Origin: Ectocarpus siliculosus
Lineage: Eukaryota > Sar > Phaeophyceae > Ectocarpales > Ectocarpaceae
Direction: 5' to 3'
Assembly: GCA_000310025.1 (NCBI GenBank)
Contig: FN649751.1
Span: 3,948,897 to 4,012,896 of the forward strand
Length of the DNA stretch: 64,000 nucleotides
The position numbers and the translations under genes are program-made. The first letter of the stretch is position 1. Each line of letters opens with the position of its first letter. Of this stretch, positions 46,639 to 60,649 are shown piece after piece. The notes below the pieces were generated by a model. The model was not told where the DNA came from. It was given only the letters and a program-made list of their open reading frames with translations, and searched no databases.

Positions 46639-49544
46639 GCAACGGCGGAAGAAACATTAAAAATCAACCTCTATCCGCCTCCTGGCGCTATACTGTTTGT
46701 GCCTTGACTTGAACAGCTTTCTTCCAACTGTTAGGATAGAGAAAAATACACCGATAAATATTCGTTTGGTCGAAGGCTTCACCCAAGAAAGTGCACTATT
46801 TACATGACATTTTGAGAAATGGCAGCACATGCTAATGAAGGGTGGGCGGTCTAAACGCTAGCTACTGCTGCTTCGAGATATTGTGTTCAACGATTTTGGG
46901 GTATCAGCATTCGACAGGTGTGGATCTGCCGTCATACCCGTGTACTGCACAGTATATCTTTCTTGTGTTCCAGGACTTGGGAGTCCGCATTGGACAGGTG
47001 TGAAACTGCACACATGAGAACATTCCAGGATTCAACGGTTGAAGCATGGTTTAGTTTGGAATTGGTTGTTGGTGGATTTTCCGAGCGAGCGCCTCATCCA
47101 TGATGCTCGGTTGTCACTCCATCAGCTACCGAAGCCAGCAACGCTTTTCAAAGTGAGTTTAGGTGAATCCACGAGAGAGCATACCCACCCAGGTTCGACA
47201 CCCTTCTACTTGTACCGACAGTGGTCGGTTACGCCCCACGCTGCCGATCATCCATCACAATCGTCTATGTAGACCGTAGTCTCAACATGGAACACTCACT
47301 CAAGTCGGTTGGGAGTTTAGAACTTGAGGGTGGGTCCAAATTGTCCCAAACAAGACCTCGAACCTCACCCCGACACTAAAACCGAAAGGTTTGTAGCCCC
47401 TGTTGGTTTCCCCAGACGAAATGGGAAGCGAGGGCCGCCGGACGGTAGTAGGACAGCAGCAGGGGGTACGTGTAGTCTACTGCTGTAAACATAACAAGAA
47501 GACAGGTTGGTATCCCAGCGCGCTCAACCACAATGCACCCTACTATTACCTGCTGATTAGACTAGTGCAGTTTTTACGTATTTAGACTGCGTGTGAAGAT
47601 TTAAAACTTCTGTCGTCTCGTGCACTCTTGACTATGCATTGCTTAGCATAGCCCGCACCCAATCGTCAACACACCTTGGTGTAAGGCTTTGAGCCTTGCT
47701 GCACTGCCGTTGTTGAAGTATGACACTATCCCTTGCCTCGCGATCGGGTTCGCGTAAAACCCATCGTATTGTTATTAGGATTACAGGTAAGAAACCCTCG
47801 CAGCGCCGCACGTCATATTCTGTAGACTACGTATCCGTGTGTACATACACCATACAGAGCGAGGTCGGTGGACAAAGTTACTGCGGCTGCCGCAGGTGCC
47901 TACAGCAGCAGCAGGTCTTTTTGCTGCATGCACCAGAACCCTGGCTGTCGGCGTATGTATGTATGGAGCCATTCGCCCAGAGGAGGGACAGCATCATCGG
48001 AGTACAGCAGTGTAGAAGAAATAAAACGGAAGAGCGGAGAGCGTAAAGGGATTCTTTCACACACTCAACAACACACGGAAAACATGCTAGGTGGCTGCTG
48101 CTCAAGACTACAAGTAAATACAAGGGCAAACAGGTCGAGAATACAGCAGCAGTCTAGACTACAGCAGCAGTGCTGTAGAAATGGCATTTGTATTGGCAGA
48201 CAGACAATTAGACAGACGGACAGACGGGCACGACGGAGGGAGTACCACACAGCGACTACAGTAGAGAGCGGAAGAGAAAGGATAACCGAAAGCGGCTGCG
48301 GACGGTTGTGAGCAACAAGCCGTTGGCACGTTGGGCAGATGGGTGCAACCCGACGGACGGGTGTGGCTACCTACGGCATTTTCCGCCGCATTTTTACGTC
48401 GCCGCATTTCTACGCCGAAAAATCGTTCCGGACTGCTATTTTTCTCTCTACCACAGTCAGGACTTCCATTGCAGCACCAACCTTCCACGGCTATGATCTT
48501 CACAGCAGCAGTTGTTTTCAGTGCGCCGGCTGAGTGATGCATCCGACCGAACGAAAAAAAAAAAAAGTTCCAGCTTCGGTTTGTGGTTGCTTGCCATGTT
48601 TGCCGGAAAATTTTACCGTACATATACATGACATGCATCCACGGCAGTTGTGTAACCAACGCCACAAAAAGTGGGACAGACGTTTCTTTTACCGTGAGTT
48701 TTCACGCGGTTGTTCTAGAACTGCACCTATCGCACGCAAATCGTGTCAAGTTTCACCTTGCACAAACTCAAACAGCGCTGCACGACCACAAGTACGTACG
48801 GTTCCGTGTGCTCTGATGCTCTGATGCCCACCAAGAAAGAAAGGGAGATCTTGAGATCTTGCGATCAAACGAGAAACAGAAAGAGGTAAAAGGCTTATAT
48901 AGTGTAACAGTACTGCCTAGAGATTCCTGGTGCCTGCAGCTCGGTTGGCTGAGACCTTAGACAGAGTGCGCTCAAGGAGATCCACGTTCCAGCACCAGCA
49001 GCTGGCTGGTCTGTGTGTGTGTGTCGGGTGTGCTGGTTGCTTGCCCCATGGGAATAGAAACCAAAATCAGACCAAAATATTCGCGCCGAAAAAATTCGCG
49101 CCTTCTTCATTCTACGAGAGTTCGAGAGTTCGAGAATCCCTACAACGCTCGTAGCTCGCTGTTGTCCTGTACGTCAATCAGAGCTGTGGTTGTACTGGGT
49201 ACTGTCACACGCAAAAGGGCATGATGAGGTCTCGCCGGGCCCACAACACGAGCGCGAGCGTGGAGCACATGGTACAGCAGTAGACAATCAACGCGCGGAG
49301 ATGAAGTTTTCACTTTTTGTTGCCCTTCAAGACGTCAAGATCCCGATCCCACGACCGTCTGCGGTCTATTCGTTGACGTCATCTACACTCCAGTAGAAGC
49401 TGGACGAGGAGCGCTGATGGTGAGCAATGGTTCAAGGTGTGCCAACCCGTCACCACAAGAAGGCTGAACGTCACCACTACACGCACACGGGTTTAGCCGC
49501 CATTAAAGGCCAGCCCGCCACACCGTCTCCTGTTGATCTCTCTC

Positions 49545-49592
49545 TGTTGTTGCTGTTGTGTTGTCTTCACATTCAAAACCGTTCCGTTACCA
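49545..49592 (-). mobile_element. LINE/SINE 3' tail fragment
   Basis: The minus strand reads CGGAACGGTTTTGAATGTGA then AGACAACACAACAGCAACAA, matching the tails at 9293 and 40593; the remainder is lost. Confidence 0.6.
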
Positions 49593-50729
49593 TCGAATAT
49601 TGAAAAAAACACACATCGCCAGATCGGCCTATTTTTTTATTACGACCACAACCTTCGGCCGTCTCTCGTGGTGAATACCAGAACGGCCCCCGGTTTTACG
49701 CACCTCCAACTCGGGATGCCATGGAGAGTGGTGGCGGTGCTGCATCGGCTGTCCCTGCGGCTTGTGCCGCGGCTCCTGCTGTTGGTATTGCCGTAGATGG
49801 TGGTGCTGCTGCTGCCTACCATCGTTACACTCCAGCCCAACGCCCATGGGCAACTTAATAAAGTTTGTTCGTGGCGCGCTTCTTCCCCCCCGCTTTCGCT
49901 CTCGCGGCCTCTCCGCAACGATGCCCAAGCGGTTACGCGTCGGTTGACGCTGGCGCCGGATCGACCCACACACGGAGTGTGTCGAGGGTGTCGAGGGTGC
50001 CGAGGAACGGTGCTGTGGGTTGGCAGAAAATCAAATCACACCTTTTCGTGACGTGTCCACGAGCCCGCACCCGGCGATGATGTTAACTTCACCGAAGCAC
50101 GAAAGAGTAGGAACGACACAGACACTTCACTTGGCTTGCTCTTGCTCTCGAGGTGTGGATACGGAAGAATCTCACCTGCCGCAATCGCCGACAGATCAGT
50201 TCAAGCTACCGCACGGCGTGTGGTACTGATTAGTTGCTTTGCTGAGCAACAAGCGGGGTGCGTCGACTGCGACTGTGGGTGATTGATGGTGTGGGCAGCT
50301 GCTGCGGCAAATAAACGACCTCGAGGTCGTACTCAGAGTTGAATTGAACAGCCTAGCTGACCGGACAAGCGAATATAGAAGCGGCTTGCGGCATGCTCCT
50401 AATTTTGATTCATCTCCGCTTCTTTTGGGACATCACACGTGGGCCCTGCTAGTTATTACGATAGCAGGTGCGCCCGCGCTACCCACGACAACGTGCTTCC
50501 CCCTCAGCTGTATGATGCAGGCTGGTGATGGTGGTGCTTGTTGACTTGTTGATGTGCAATAAGAGTTGTATGAAATGTTCCGGTTCGTGCTTGAACTCGT
50601 GTGTGTGCGGAAACGGAGACCTCAAGAACAAGAAACGTGGCCCAACTTCAAACAGCCCGTCGTACGTATTATAACACATGATGTCACCTCCGATGGGAAC
50701 AAGGCAATCCACGTCAAGCCCTCCTGTAG

Positions 50730-50851
50730 AAGAAAACACCACACCCCACACGGATCCCATACACAAACTGCGTGTCGACTATTCTAGACTACGCACCTGC
50801 AGTCTTATGTGGTATTGTGTATGGGATCCGTGTGGGGCGTGGTGTTTTCTT
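50730..50851. repeat. Hairpin: 37-bp inverted repeat with 48-nt loop
   Basis: The arms 50730-50766 and 50815-50851 are complementary at 36 of 37 positions. The single exception is A-C in a + transcript but G-U (pairable) in a minus transcript. Could be a pre-miRNA-like or siRNA-producing hairpin, or a degenerate small TIR element. Confidence 0.7.
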
Positions 50852-51741
50852 TTTGCACGAAGGCAACACTCAAGATGCCCCGTGTCGTCTATACTACAAT
50901 AATACTATATGGTGTGTTTGTTGTGTGTTTTCGTCCAATCTATTGGGCGCCAGTCTACACCGTTCGGTATATAATGTTTGGTTGACACACCATCAGCCAG
51001 GGTCACACAGGAGGCGGACACCGAACTATTCTACGATGTAGTATTTTTCACCGCTGTGGCTACCTCGTCAGCTTCATAGAACGCGAAAAATTGGGTTTTC
51101 GGCCCTTTTCCGTTTTATAAAAGCATTTCACCTTCTATACAACAAGTAGTTAGGTTACAGATCCGACAACTACGTTGCACGCGGGTAGCTGCAGCCCTGA
51201 AATTAGAATTTCAATTTCGGGTCTGCAACTCAGTCACATTTTGGACGAGAGCAACCAACCCCTCGATGTAGGACGTACGCAAACTATATCTTGGAAGAAA
51301 GGGTAAGTCAAGACTGGACCCTGTATGCGTCATATTAGTATCCGTTATTTCTCTGTTTCATCCTCCCGTGGTCAATGCCTTGGACCGCCATTTCTCGCTC
51401 CGATTCTCAAGACCATTTTGTCACCCCGTACTTCTCGCCACCGCCGGCTGTAAAACAAAGGACAATATTTGAAGCAGGAAACAACGATCCCGGTCTCGTT
51501 GTCGCTCCAAGACGATGTACAGTTGTAAGCCCGCTAATAAAAAGTATCCTCACAAGAAATCGAGAAGAAGAGAGGCCCAGATTCTTGGGAAACGTGAAAA
51601 ATGGCGCAAGAAATTGGGCAAAGCCGCAGGCGCCACGATAACAACAAAGAGCATTCGAGAGCTTGTGGCTCATCACCAACGCCAACGCCAAATCTACCAT
51701 TTCGCAAAGACCGTCACACCGCCAACACAACGAATACACCA

Positions 51742-54700
51742 CTATGCTCCATCAGTCGCAAACGGGACGACGTCTGTCTCCTTATTGACAGTTTTGGCTT
51801 TCTCTCCTTCCTCCTTCTTCTTTCTCCTCGGAAGGATGTAACGGACCATGTAAGCGTGCACGAGGCTCTTCATCTGGGACGCCTGTGCGGACTGGATAAG
51901 GATGGCTGTCGGTTTCACGAAGCTCGTCTGTTCTCCTTCCCGTGCCGCCAGCGTCATCACCGCCGTCTCCTGTGTCGGGTGTGGGTGTGGTGGTTCGTTT
52001 AGGGAGTCGGGGAAAACTTTGAGTTGTGGGGAAAACCAAGTGAACTATTTTCATTGCGGTGGGGGCACCTGTTGATAATAAATTGTAACCTCCACAGAGT
52101 TAGTTGTGATTTTCTTTTTTCGTGATAGCCTTCATGGAACCCACGAGTAGCCGTCGGTACCCGAATTACTCGGAACCCAAAAACATCTTGAAGCGGGCGA
52201 TGACGCAGCACCATTCAGGCTCTGCGAAGATTTGCACAACGTCAGGACACCCCTGACACAAAAAAACAAGATCATACACCGAATGTGAACGCTCGTGTCT
52301 TGAAGAGCACAAGGAGCGAGCGATTCTGCCCAGCTCGAATTCAGCCGCCTAGACCGAGCGCTTTCGAACAGATCGGTTATTCTGCCGGAATAACGCCAAA
52401 AGCACCAAACGACGAAGTCAACATGAACCACAACAACAACAACAAGACGTATCCAGTCAGCATACAACGACAGAGACGCATGCCCAACATGGCGGGCACT
52501 CGTCGTAAACCACCACACATATACACCGATATATATCGTGTGTTCTATTTTTCATGTGCTGTACATATCGTGTGTGTGTACCTCGTCCGAGCAAACGAAG
52601 GACCCGATGCTGTCAAACCCGTACTCCGCCAGGACGGGGCGATCTCCGTCGGTCGCGTCGAGGAACTGCACTCCGTCTGCGCCGATCCCGACTACTACGG
52701 GTTTTTCCTGTGAAAGCCCGTCGAAGTACGCCCGGCCGAAGCTGGGATTCTCGCGCATGAGGCCCATGAACAGGGCTCTTGCTTCCTTCATGACGAAGAA
52801 AACGACAATCAAGAGCGACGAACTGACAATTGGAATGCAGGTCGCAAGTTTGTGGGACATTGCCGAGACAGTATTCTACTCAGGTCAAATATCCAATATA
52901 TAGGTTGACTGCACATCCTTCGTTGATTGGAATACAGCTGGAGAAAGCGCGGTGGTGAAAGCTGTGAATATCCTCGCTCTTTCGGGGTTGTAGCTTTTTT
53001 TCCCTCCCGTAACCTCCCGTCCGATGTGCAGTCACCTTTCTTTGCCGGGAATATCGTACGGAGAGATACTATAGCAGTGGTTCGTAGCTCAAGACGAACA
53101 TAAAAGAATGAGACTCGAAGCAGACCGTTTGTTTCCAAGAACGAGCGACCGCCGGTTCTCGCGTTCCTGATGTTGGCTTGATATTGGTTGACTCCCCCAT
53201 AACTTCATAACGACGGGGGCGGACCCCCGTGAGGGGGGCGCACAGCAGGCCGGTCTTCCCCGTACTTTCTATGCATATGTAGGTGTTATTTTTCCTTAGG
53301 TGACGAGTGCGGCCGCACTAAACTGGATAAGTGCTTAACTTTCGGCCATAGGTCGAAGAGCTGGCTTTCTTGGGAGATTCCAAACGTGCTGCACGTCGCA
53401 GGGCGATGCGCACAATAATGCTCTGTCGACCAACTTTTTCGGTCGGCAGTGGGTCCGTCCAGCCCGGAATATCAAATACTACTATCAGTGCTGACATTGA
53501 TAATCGGGAACGTACATGATGTTTAGCCCTACCAGCCTGTTGGATACAGGCAGCTGGAATAACCGGGCCCCCGTAACATCGGTGATGAAGACCCGACGAA
53601 CTCCGTCCCCGCCTGCAAGGGCTGCCAGGGTTTTTGGTCCCCACGACTATTACTGACTTGCTGTCAGTACTTCATGACCACTTGAACCAATGATGTTTCT
53701 TCACGAGATTCTATTGCTTTGAACGATCCTCGTCTCACCATTCTGTTTCCGCACCGTTCTCTATTTCTCGTTTACCTTCTTGCTGATACCCTTCAGGCTC
53801 ATCATGTAGTACGCCAGGATCTTGTTGGCAAGGTCCTTCCTCCCCCTGAACTCATCCCCTTCGGGCTGGGCTAGAATCTACCGCAAGGGTGTCCATGCAA
53901 ACAAGACGTGGCGGGAGGTGGGGAACGGCGACCTCGAAACACCGATGTGGTATGTATGGAACTGCTATTTCAACTTGATCCAAAATATAGTGACCAAAGC
54001 CACGATGTGCCTTTGTTTTCGAGGAAAACTCCGTACCTCGGTTCCCTATCACCTCTTGTTGCCTGCTCACGAACCTGCGGCGGGACGAGAGTTGTAAGCT
54101 CTTTCTCGAGAGAGCCAGCTGTGCAGTTTTTCTTGTCGTAGTCGCCTCTGCTCGCTTGTAACTGCCGTTCGATACGACGGAGAGAAGGGGGCATATCAAG
54201 AAGTGTGCTCGCTGATTTTCTGAGAGATGATGGGAAAAGGATCGATCAACGTGAGGGCATTCGACGTGACGGCAGATGAAAGACAACACGGCACGAACTC
54301 GTTTTCAGAAGCGACGCATGGCCTGGAGATTACCCTTGTTTCGTCTGTTTGTCGCCACTGCGGCGCGCCCCCATCGTAGAGTTACTACATCTGAAATAGG
54401 CTGGTAGAGTTACTACATCTGAAATAGGCTGGTAGAGTTACTACATCTGAAATAGGCTGGTAGAGTTACTACATCTGAAATAGGCTGGTAGAGTTACTAC
54501 ATCTGAAATAGGCTGGTAGACCTTGCCACGTGAACCCCCAACACGTCATGAACCGATGGCCATCCATCTTCTTCTTCCCCTCACTGATATCTACGATGGG
54601 GGGAAGGAAGGGAAACATGCAGCAATGAAGTGCCCGTCGAACGCCCCGGTGTTGACAACTGTCTCATTCACATAGGAGCGCACGCCAGAACACAACACGT

Positions 54701-57700
54701 GCAGAGTGTTTTGGGTCCCATTCACGATTGACACAAAGTATGCGAGACTCTGAAAACGGTGGATTCATCTGCCCGCAGGAGAGACTGGGTATCCAGGAAA
54801 ACAGCCGAAGGCTTCTTTGGGGTGTCGAAGCCCTTACAGTAACACGAGGTATGACATTGGCAGTATGAAGACCGCAAAAGGTCTTTGATCGGGCGCCACC
54901 TCGCTCCACATACCTGAAATGCCGCCAGCTGCACGCTGTCCTCCGTACTCACCATGTAGACACCGTCGCACAAGTCCTGAACAGCCTTCGTGCATGCGCT
55001 CATTCGATACGGTCAAGTGTGCGTTTTGGGGGCGGAGGTGTGTTGTGAAGTGAAGTTATGAGTACTGTTTCCACTCGCAGTTTTCGTTATGGTGGGCGTG
55101 TCTAGCTTCGAGAGACATAACGCCACGCCTCATCAGCTCCGCCGTTTTCGCTGGGATAGCAACACCGTCCGCCCTTGCGCGCTAAATGCCGTCCGACGAT
55201 AGATGGTCAGTGCCGCTAGTATGGTGCTCTCGTCATCGCCCACGCGCACGCGAGCCATTTCCAAGCCTTCCACCCACTCCTACTGATTTTCAGCTGGCGC
55301 ACCGGCCCCGATTATTGTAATCAATCCCTACAGAACCTCTACGATCTGCTTGTAGAATCCAGTATACGATGTGTTTTGACGCGTGTGGTGCACATCCGCT
55401 CACCTGCAGATAAGTGAGCTTGATACCCGCCAAGTCATCGTCGTCGGGACGCAAGTGTAGCCGCACCTTGAACAAAAGTTGGAATTTTTTCACCCCCGAG
55501 GTCGCGGCGGCCTGGGTTCTCCACTGAGCAACCTGTGCAGGGCGTGTGAAGATGGGCGGATGTTTTTCTAAGATAAAGGTTTGGCAGTTCGATGAGACAT
55601 GATAATAACGGGCATCGTTCGAGGCCGAGAGCAGCTTGATAGCCAGCTGACGAGCAGCTGGGACAGACACAAGAGATATGGAAAGGACCGGCAGCAAATA
55701 GAAGGGACAAGCCACGGATTTCACACATGCACATATCACGGGGATGTAGATTTCAGTGGCCGCTCGCAGAGAGAGAGAAAGATCTACGGTACAAGGAAGC
55801 TAGGGATTCTTTTGGTACCACCGCTTAAGAGACAACGCTGGCAGAGGGGAGCGCACAAGCCAACGAAAAGCTGGAAGACACAATTCCGTATGGAAAAAGC
55901 GTTTGTCCTTGGCACACGCCATCACCTATCTCGCACTTGCCCCATTCGTTGGTTTCGCACCCCTTGGGGCTATTGCAACGGTCGCGCTAAAAAGCAAGGA
56001 CGGCATCATTTAGTTGTGAAATTTCATTCCGCGCCCCTCGAAGATATTGCACTCGGGGGGGTGCCAAAAAAATAAGATAGGAATGATTTCAAAACCTATC
56101 GCACCCTGGTGTCGTGACCCCCACATTTACGCTACTCGCCGAAGTCTCGAGCATGCAAACACCGCATACTGTCTGCTTTAGTTGCGAAATGCCACGCAGA
56201 GCTCCGGCGATATTGTTCTCCAACTTCAAACCTCAACGTGTCTCCGTCCAACATGACAATAGCATCGGGGGAAGCTGTCAGCAATCGAGGACATGTTGCT
56301 GCTTGGAGCACGTGTTAACGAGTTCGTTTCAAACTTAAAGTCTATTTGCCAAGAACTTGTTTGCTGGTTGTTCTTTACGAAAGCTGTAAAACAGATACCT
56401 TTAGAAAAATGTGATGATGACAACACACATACTACGCTGATGTATTCTCGTTGGTCAGCAGGGTAGCGCGGTAAATGCTATTAAATAATAATCAAGACAT
56501 AGACACACACTTTGTTGTGTTGCCGAATGCTATCTACCCCTCACCGTATCCAATATCCGCTCCTTAGCTCGTAGGGCTCTCTGCCCGTCCGTGTTGGTGG
56601 CCTCAAACACCGTGAAAGCAGTACAGCATTTTAGACCGATCTTGGATGCGATCTGGCGGTTGTTTACAAGGAGGTCGTCGAGAGTTTCAAGGATCAAGAT
56701 GAGGCCGTCGTGCGCACGAGGTGTATTTCATCAGTGGTGGGCTGTTAAGTAGAAGTTTGCAACCGAGCAACTTGCTACGGTAGAGGAAACACTCAACTCA
56801 CGCGTGTTCGGACAAACTTACTACAGATGGGTTAGATCGCTTGGGGAGCTGATACAACTAGGGGACATCGATGACACAACACAATTCGGCGTACGGCATG
56901 CTCCACCACAAATCAGCCTTTGCCGGTGACTTCAAACAATTCGTGAACACTGCTTGCATTTCCAGTGTACTGGGTCTCTCGCAGTTGTAAGGAGACCAGA
57001 GACGTACAGTAGGTAAGAACACGACGAGCAACCGCAGGGGAAAACAAGAAACAACATAGTACTCCATGCATGCCTACAACCGGTCTTAAGGGCCTCGCCA
57101 ATACCTACCTGTTTCTCCAGGTCTGTTACGGAAGTCCACGAGTCCGCCATGACTTCCACCTTGTTCCCGTCTTGGAGACGAACTAGAACGGGAACAGCCG
57201 ACAGCTGCGCGAGCGCCATGATTTCGACGTCGCAGGGCGCTGCCTTTCGAGGTGCCAAAGAACTCTCCTACATAGATCAGAGCAGCGGGGTCCGGGGGGG
57301 GAGATCAGGAGCCGATCACAAGAAAGAGCGCGCATCGGTTTGAAAACACGAACTCAGGCTTGTTTGTCATTCTGCAGCTACAGTAGTACGCGTTCCCTTT
57401 CAAACCCCAATAGCCAGGACACGGGAAAAACAATATTAACAGGAAAAAGGGGAAACCCCACCAGAAAATCGTTGGGGCCTTCATGTTCGGGATTCTTGAG
57501 GGGTCCAGGGCAAAGCCCGGATTTTGGAGAGTCGCGTTGAAGAGTGACGTTCTGCAGAGACCGTGGCTACTGATGACCTTACGTACATGTGTAGCAGAAG
57601 ACACGCTATGCACTAGTGCATGGGAAAAAAGAAGGTCGGCTGCCAGAGAACTTGCTTATTTCAGCTTCTGACACTGCGCACAATCAAACGTTGCCCATTC

Positions 57701-59291
57701 TATTGATGGCAGGCTAATTACGGCCTTCTGTTTTACCCACTTTGTGCAGGGCCGACAGAGCGTATTGCGCATACGTCTGAGGAATCGAGCCCACAGGTCC
57801 CAGCTCACAATGCTTTCTGAAGCAAGGAATCAGCCCTTTGCTTGGCGTCGCCACGGCCAGGATCGACAGTATCAACTGCCAACCGCGCAGGTCGCTATTG
57901 GCGTCTGGATTTGAGGTGGTCTGCTTGCATACCTGATCAATCAAAACAGGAGGGAGCAGAAATTGTGGACAGGACAGCAGTTTTGATGGGTGTCGAGAGT
58001 GGGAGTTATTCGCCTATCATGAATGCATTCCCTAGTTCAGACGAGATTCTGAAAGCCTGAGATAGGGTCAAGAAGGTATGTCTACGATCCGGCATTCTTT
58101 TGGTTGCAGTTGCGTCGCGGATATCTCGTCCCGGTGTCTGATTTTCTGTCACCGGTACTCATGTTTGTTTTCGAGTAGATCGAGTTTTAAGACAATGAAA
58201 CGTGTTCGGGAACCAACAAGGGCATATCCTCAACTCCGAGGCAGCAGTTGGTACATGTGGACTGCCGATGAAACGGACCAACCAAGAGTTTTTCCTTTGA
58301 CTTCCCCCTTGGGCAATTCCTCTGCTCACGAACCCAGCTAAAAGAGCGATGTCGTTTTCACGAGCAGAAATAGCATCCGAAAACACATCTATATTCTCCC
58401 CACGCATATCCGTTATTGAATCGTGCCAGGCGGGCATTACACCGACCCGCACCATGTTGTGGCACCGCACGGGCGTTAAAGTCGCGGGTCTTACCGTTAT
58501 CAACTAAGGTATGTAACTACCGATAACCGCGTCGCGCCTATGCTACGCGCCCCCTTCCGCCCGCTGCGCTTCAGAAGATGGTACCTGGCAGATAATTTCA
58601 TCTCTGAACTCTTGCGTGGAAGCCAACAACCTCGTGTGGAGGCTCTTGATGAGCTGCATTCCGGATTCCTTGGCTTTCTTGTCGCCCATATACACCATGA
58701 TATCCCCAAAGCACGCCACGCACTCGCTCGACACGGCTTTTGCTTGGTTGCACGCGATCGTCAGCGGAACCGTGATCTGCTTTCCCTTCCAGCTCAGCAG
58801 CGTCTCCATTGGGGTCCTTTTCTTCCCAAGTAGCCCCTTCCGAACGGTGTTGTACATTTCGCGGGCATACGGCTCGAGGGCCATACAGGGATGGCCCTCG
58901 GGGTCGGCGTCGTCGTCCTCGGTGTCCGGTGGTCCGGTGGAGCCCGCGGGAGAAGTTGGTGCCCCCTCGCCTCCGGTGTCCGTCCCGTTAGTAAACCACG
59001 CTCCGATCAGCTGGGGGGAGGGCGACACGGTGCCAGCGACCGACGTGCGGCGCGTGCCCCCAGGGCTGGCTGGGAGGCTGCTGTTGTTCAATTCCGTCTC
59101 TACCGCCGATTTCCTGATGCTCGCAACGCGAGGCATGCCGACAACAACGTCCGCATCATCTTCCACTGCGGAAGACGCTGCGCCGGCCTTGTCTTTCGGG
59201 ATGACCTGTCCTTTTTGGTTCACCCAGACAATTTCGACCCCGTTGTCGATCGTGATATTGTCTCGGTAGTTCTGTGGAAGGCCCTCCATCT
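51742..59291 (-). CDS. MyTH4-FERM domain protein without a visible motor
   Basis: Exons (minus, phases agree): 59291-58585, 57932-57737, 57239-57109, 56652-56545, 55532-55404, 54985-54914, 54161-54075, 53850-53776, 52785-52582, 52252 to about 52.17 kb (donor unresolved), 51969-51742 (stop). The first ATG (59289) follows an acceptor-like CCTTGCCTACAG, so a 5' UTR intron or more upstream coding is possible. The N-terminus is MEGLPQNYRDNITIDNGVEI, then a Ser/Thr/Asp-rich linker. The MyTH4 domain spans exons 1-2 (RDEIICQVCKQTT, LRGWQLIL). FERM F1: VPVLVRLQDGNKVEVMADSW, TAFTVFEATN, FQLLFKVRLHL. F2: GDYDKKNCTAGSL, NKILAYYMMSLKGISKKEAR. F3: VVVGIGADGVQFLD to MKSLVHAYMVRYILP. Such tails bind microtubules or membrane proteins in myosins and plant kinesins. 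Confidence 0.85.
54377..54516. repeat. 28-bp tandem repeat, 5 perfect copies
   Basis: Unit begins TAGAGTTACTACATCTGAAA; five contiguous identical copies with no spacers, in the MyTH4-FERM intron between 54161 and 54914. Confidence 0.95.
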
Positions 59292-59952
59292 CTGTAGGCA
59301 AGGATAGAACGGATAGAAGTCAATTGCAAGTAGTGGCGAGACACCGGCAGCACAGCAAATAACTGACAGAGTGCGCTGCTGTTGGATCTCGACGCCAACC
59401 CTCCATCCGCTGGAATCACGTTGCCGGCGCCGTGCTTACCCCCTTGATGCAATGTGACCACTCAAGACAGAGGGAATGCTCGCTGTACAGAGCGAGGACA
59501 GCGACTGTTTTCGACGTGGTACGTGCGTGTCCACCCATCAAGGGCCTTTCCGGGTACCTGACACAGTTTACCTGACACAAAGGGCCTCTGCCCTTGTTAC
59601 AGAAAAAACGTCGGAGAGGATATTTTTCTCTTCTTGTGTTGGACGCGGAACAGACTATTTATTGTGCACTGCTGTTGTACGTCATGTGTATGAATGTGTA
59701 CCGGCATGTCCAGCACTCTGCATACATCATGCTCCAAGTACATGCACGTTTTCACCGACATGTCCAGAACCCTGTGCGTCTGCAACGACGTCTGTGGTAG
59801 GCTGGCTGTGGCCTGTGTTTGACGACCAGTTGAAACTGTCCATGAAACGAAACCAAGAACACATTTTCACGGGTTCTGAACTTCTGAACTCCCCGAAAGG
59901 TACAATGTACAGAGCAAGAAAAAGGTACTGCTGTACGTACAATCACAAGAAC

Positions 59953-60116
59953 AGAGGGAAGAGAGTGCTGAACTCTTCTCGCATTAAAAATCGTAGGCAA
60001 AGTACCGCAGGAGGGGAGGGTAGAGAGGGACTCTTCTGTGTGACCACGGGTCGGAATAAACGGCACTAGCTAGTGCTGTGAGCGCTGATTTGAAGTGAAG
60101 AACAAAAAACAAAAAA
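59953..60116 (+). mobile_element. 5'-truncated SINE, copy 3
   Basis: Matches the 3' half of the 28541 SINE: GAGTGCTGAACTCTTCTCGC, GCAAAGTACCGCAGGAGGGG, GTGTGACCACGGGTCGGA, and the tail GATTTGAAGTGAAGAACAAA. The tRNA-like head is missing. Confidence 0.8.
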
Positions 60117-60649
60117 AAGAACAAGAGACGGTGCTTGTACCTTCGTATGTACCTTCGGCTCCTCACCGACACGCCTGTTTCCCAAGGTCACACTCACAGC
60201 AGTCGGGTAGGATCATCAGCATGAGAAAAGCTGCTGCGCATGACCTGGTCTTGGGCGAGGGGACGCGAAATCTTCTGAGGTTAGTGTGGTGAAGTTTACA
60301 GCGGAGGGCAAGAAGACAGGACGAGAGCCGGAGTAGCGGGCAATAGAAGAGGTGGCATGATGGCCAGCAGAGGTAGACTACATGTATGAGAGCTCAGCAG
60401 CAACAGCAGCATAGGTTGACGTGCTAGCCTACGTACTGAAACTACAGTATCCAGCGTAGCGTTGTGCTGGAATGGTCTTTCGCGGAAGAGATATGTATGC
60501 ATACGCCCTGAGAAACTCGGCTAGCTCTTTGTGTGAGTTGAATGTGTACAGGCAGTTCGAAAACCGGACCAGCAGTGTATTTTATTTTTTTCCTCCAATC
60601 ACTGGACTCTGTCGTCTGCCCCTCTGGCCCCCATCCTCCACTTCTACTA

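Larger units (their letters stand above)
46640..51741. other. Intergenic region between divergently decaying ends of two minus-strand genes
   Basis: Upstream of the NEK-IFT57 start and downstream of the MyTH4-FERM stop. No conserved exon found. Contains a LINE tail fragment (49545-49592), a strong hairpin (50730-50851) and a SINE-like block near 50985-51015. Confidence 0.55.

Noticed and set aside
54377-54516. CRISPR array
   Set aside because: Units are directly adjacent with no spacers, in an intron of a eukaryotic gene.
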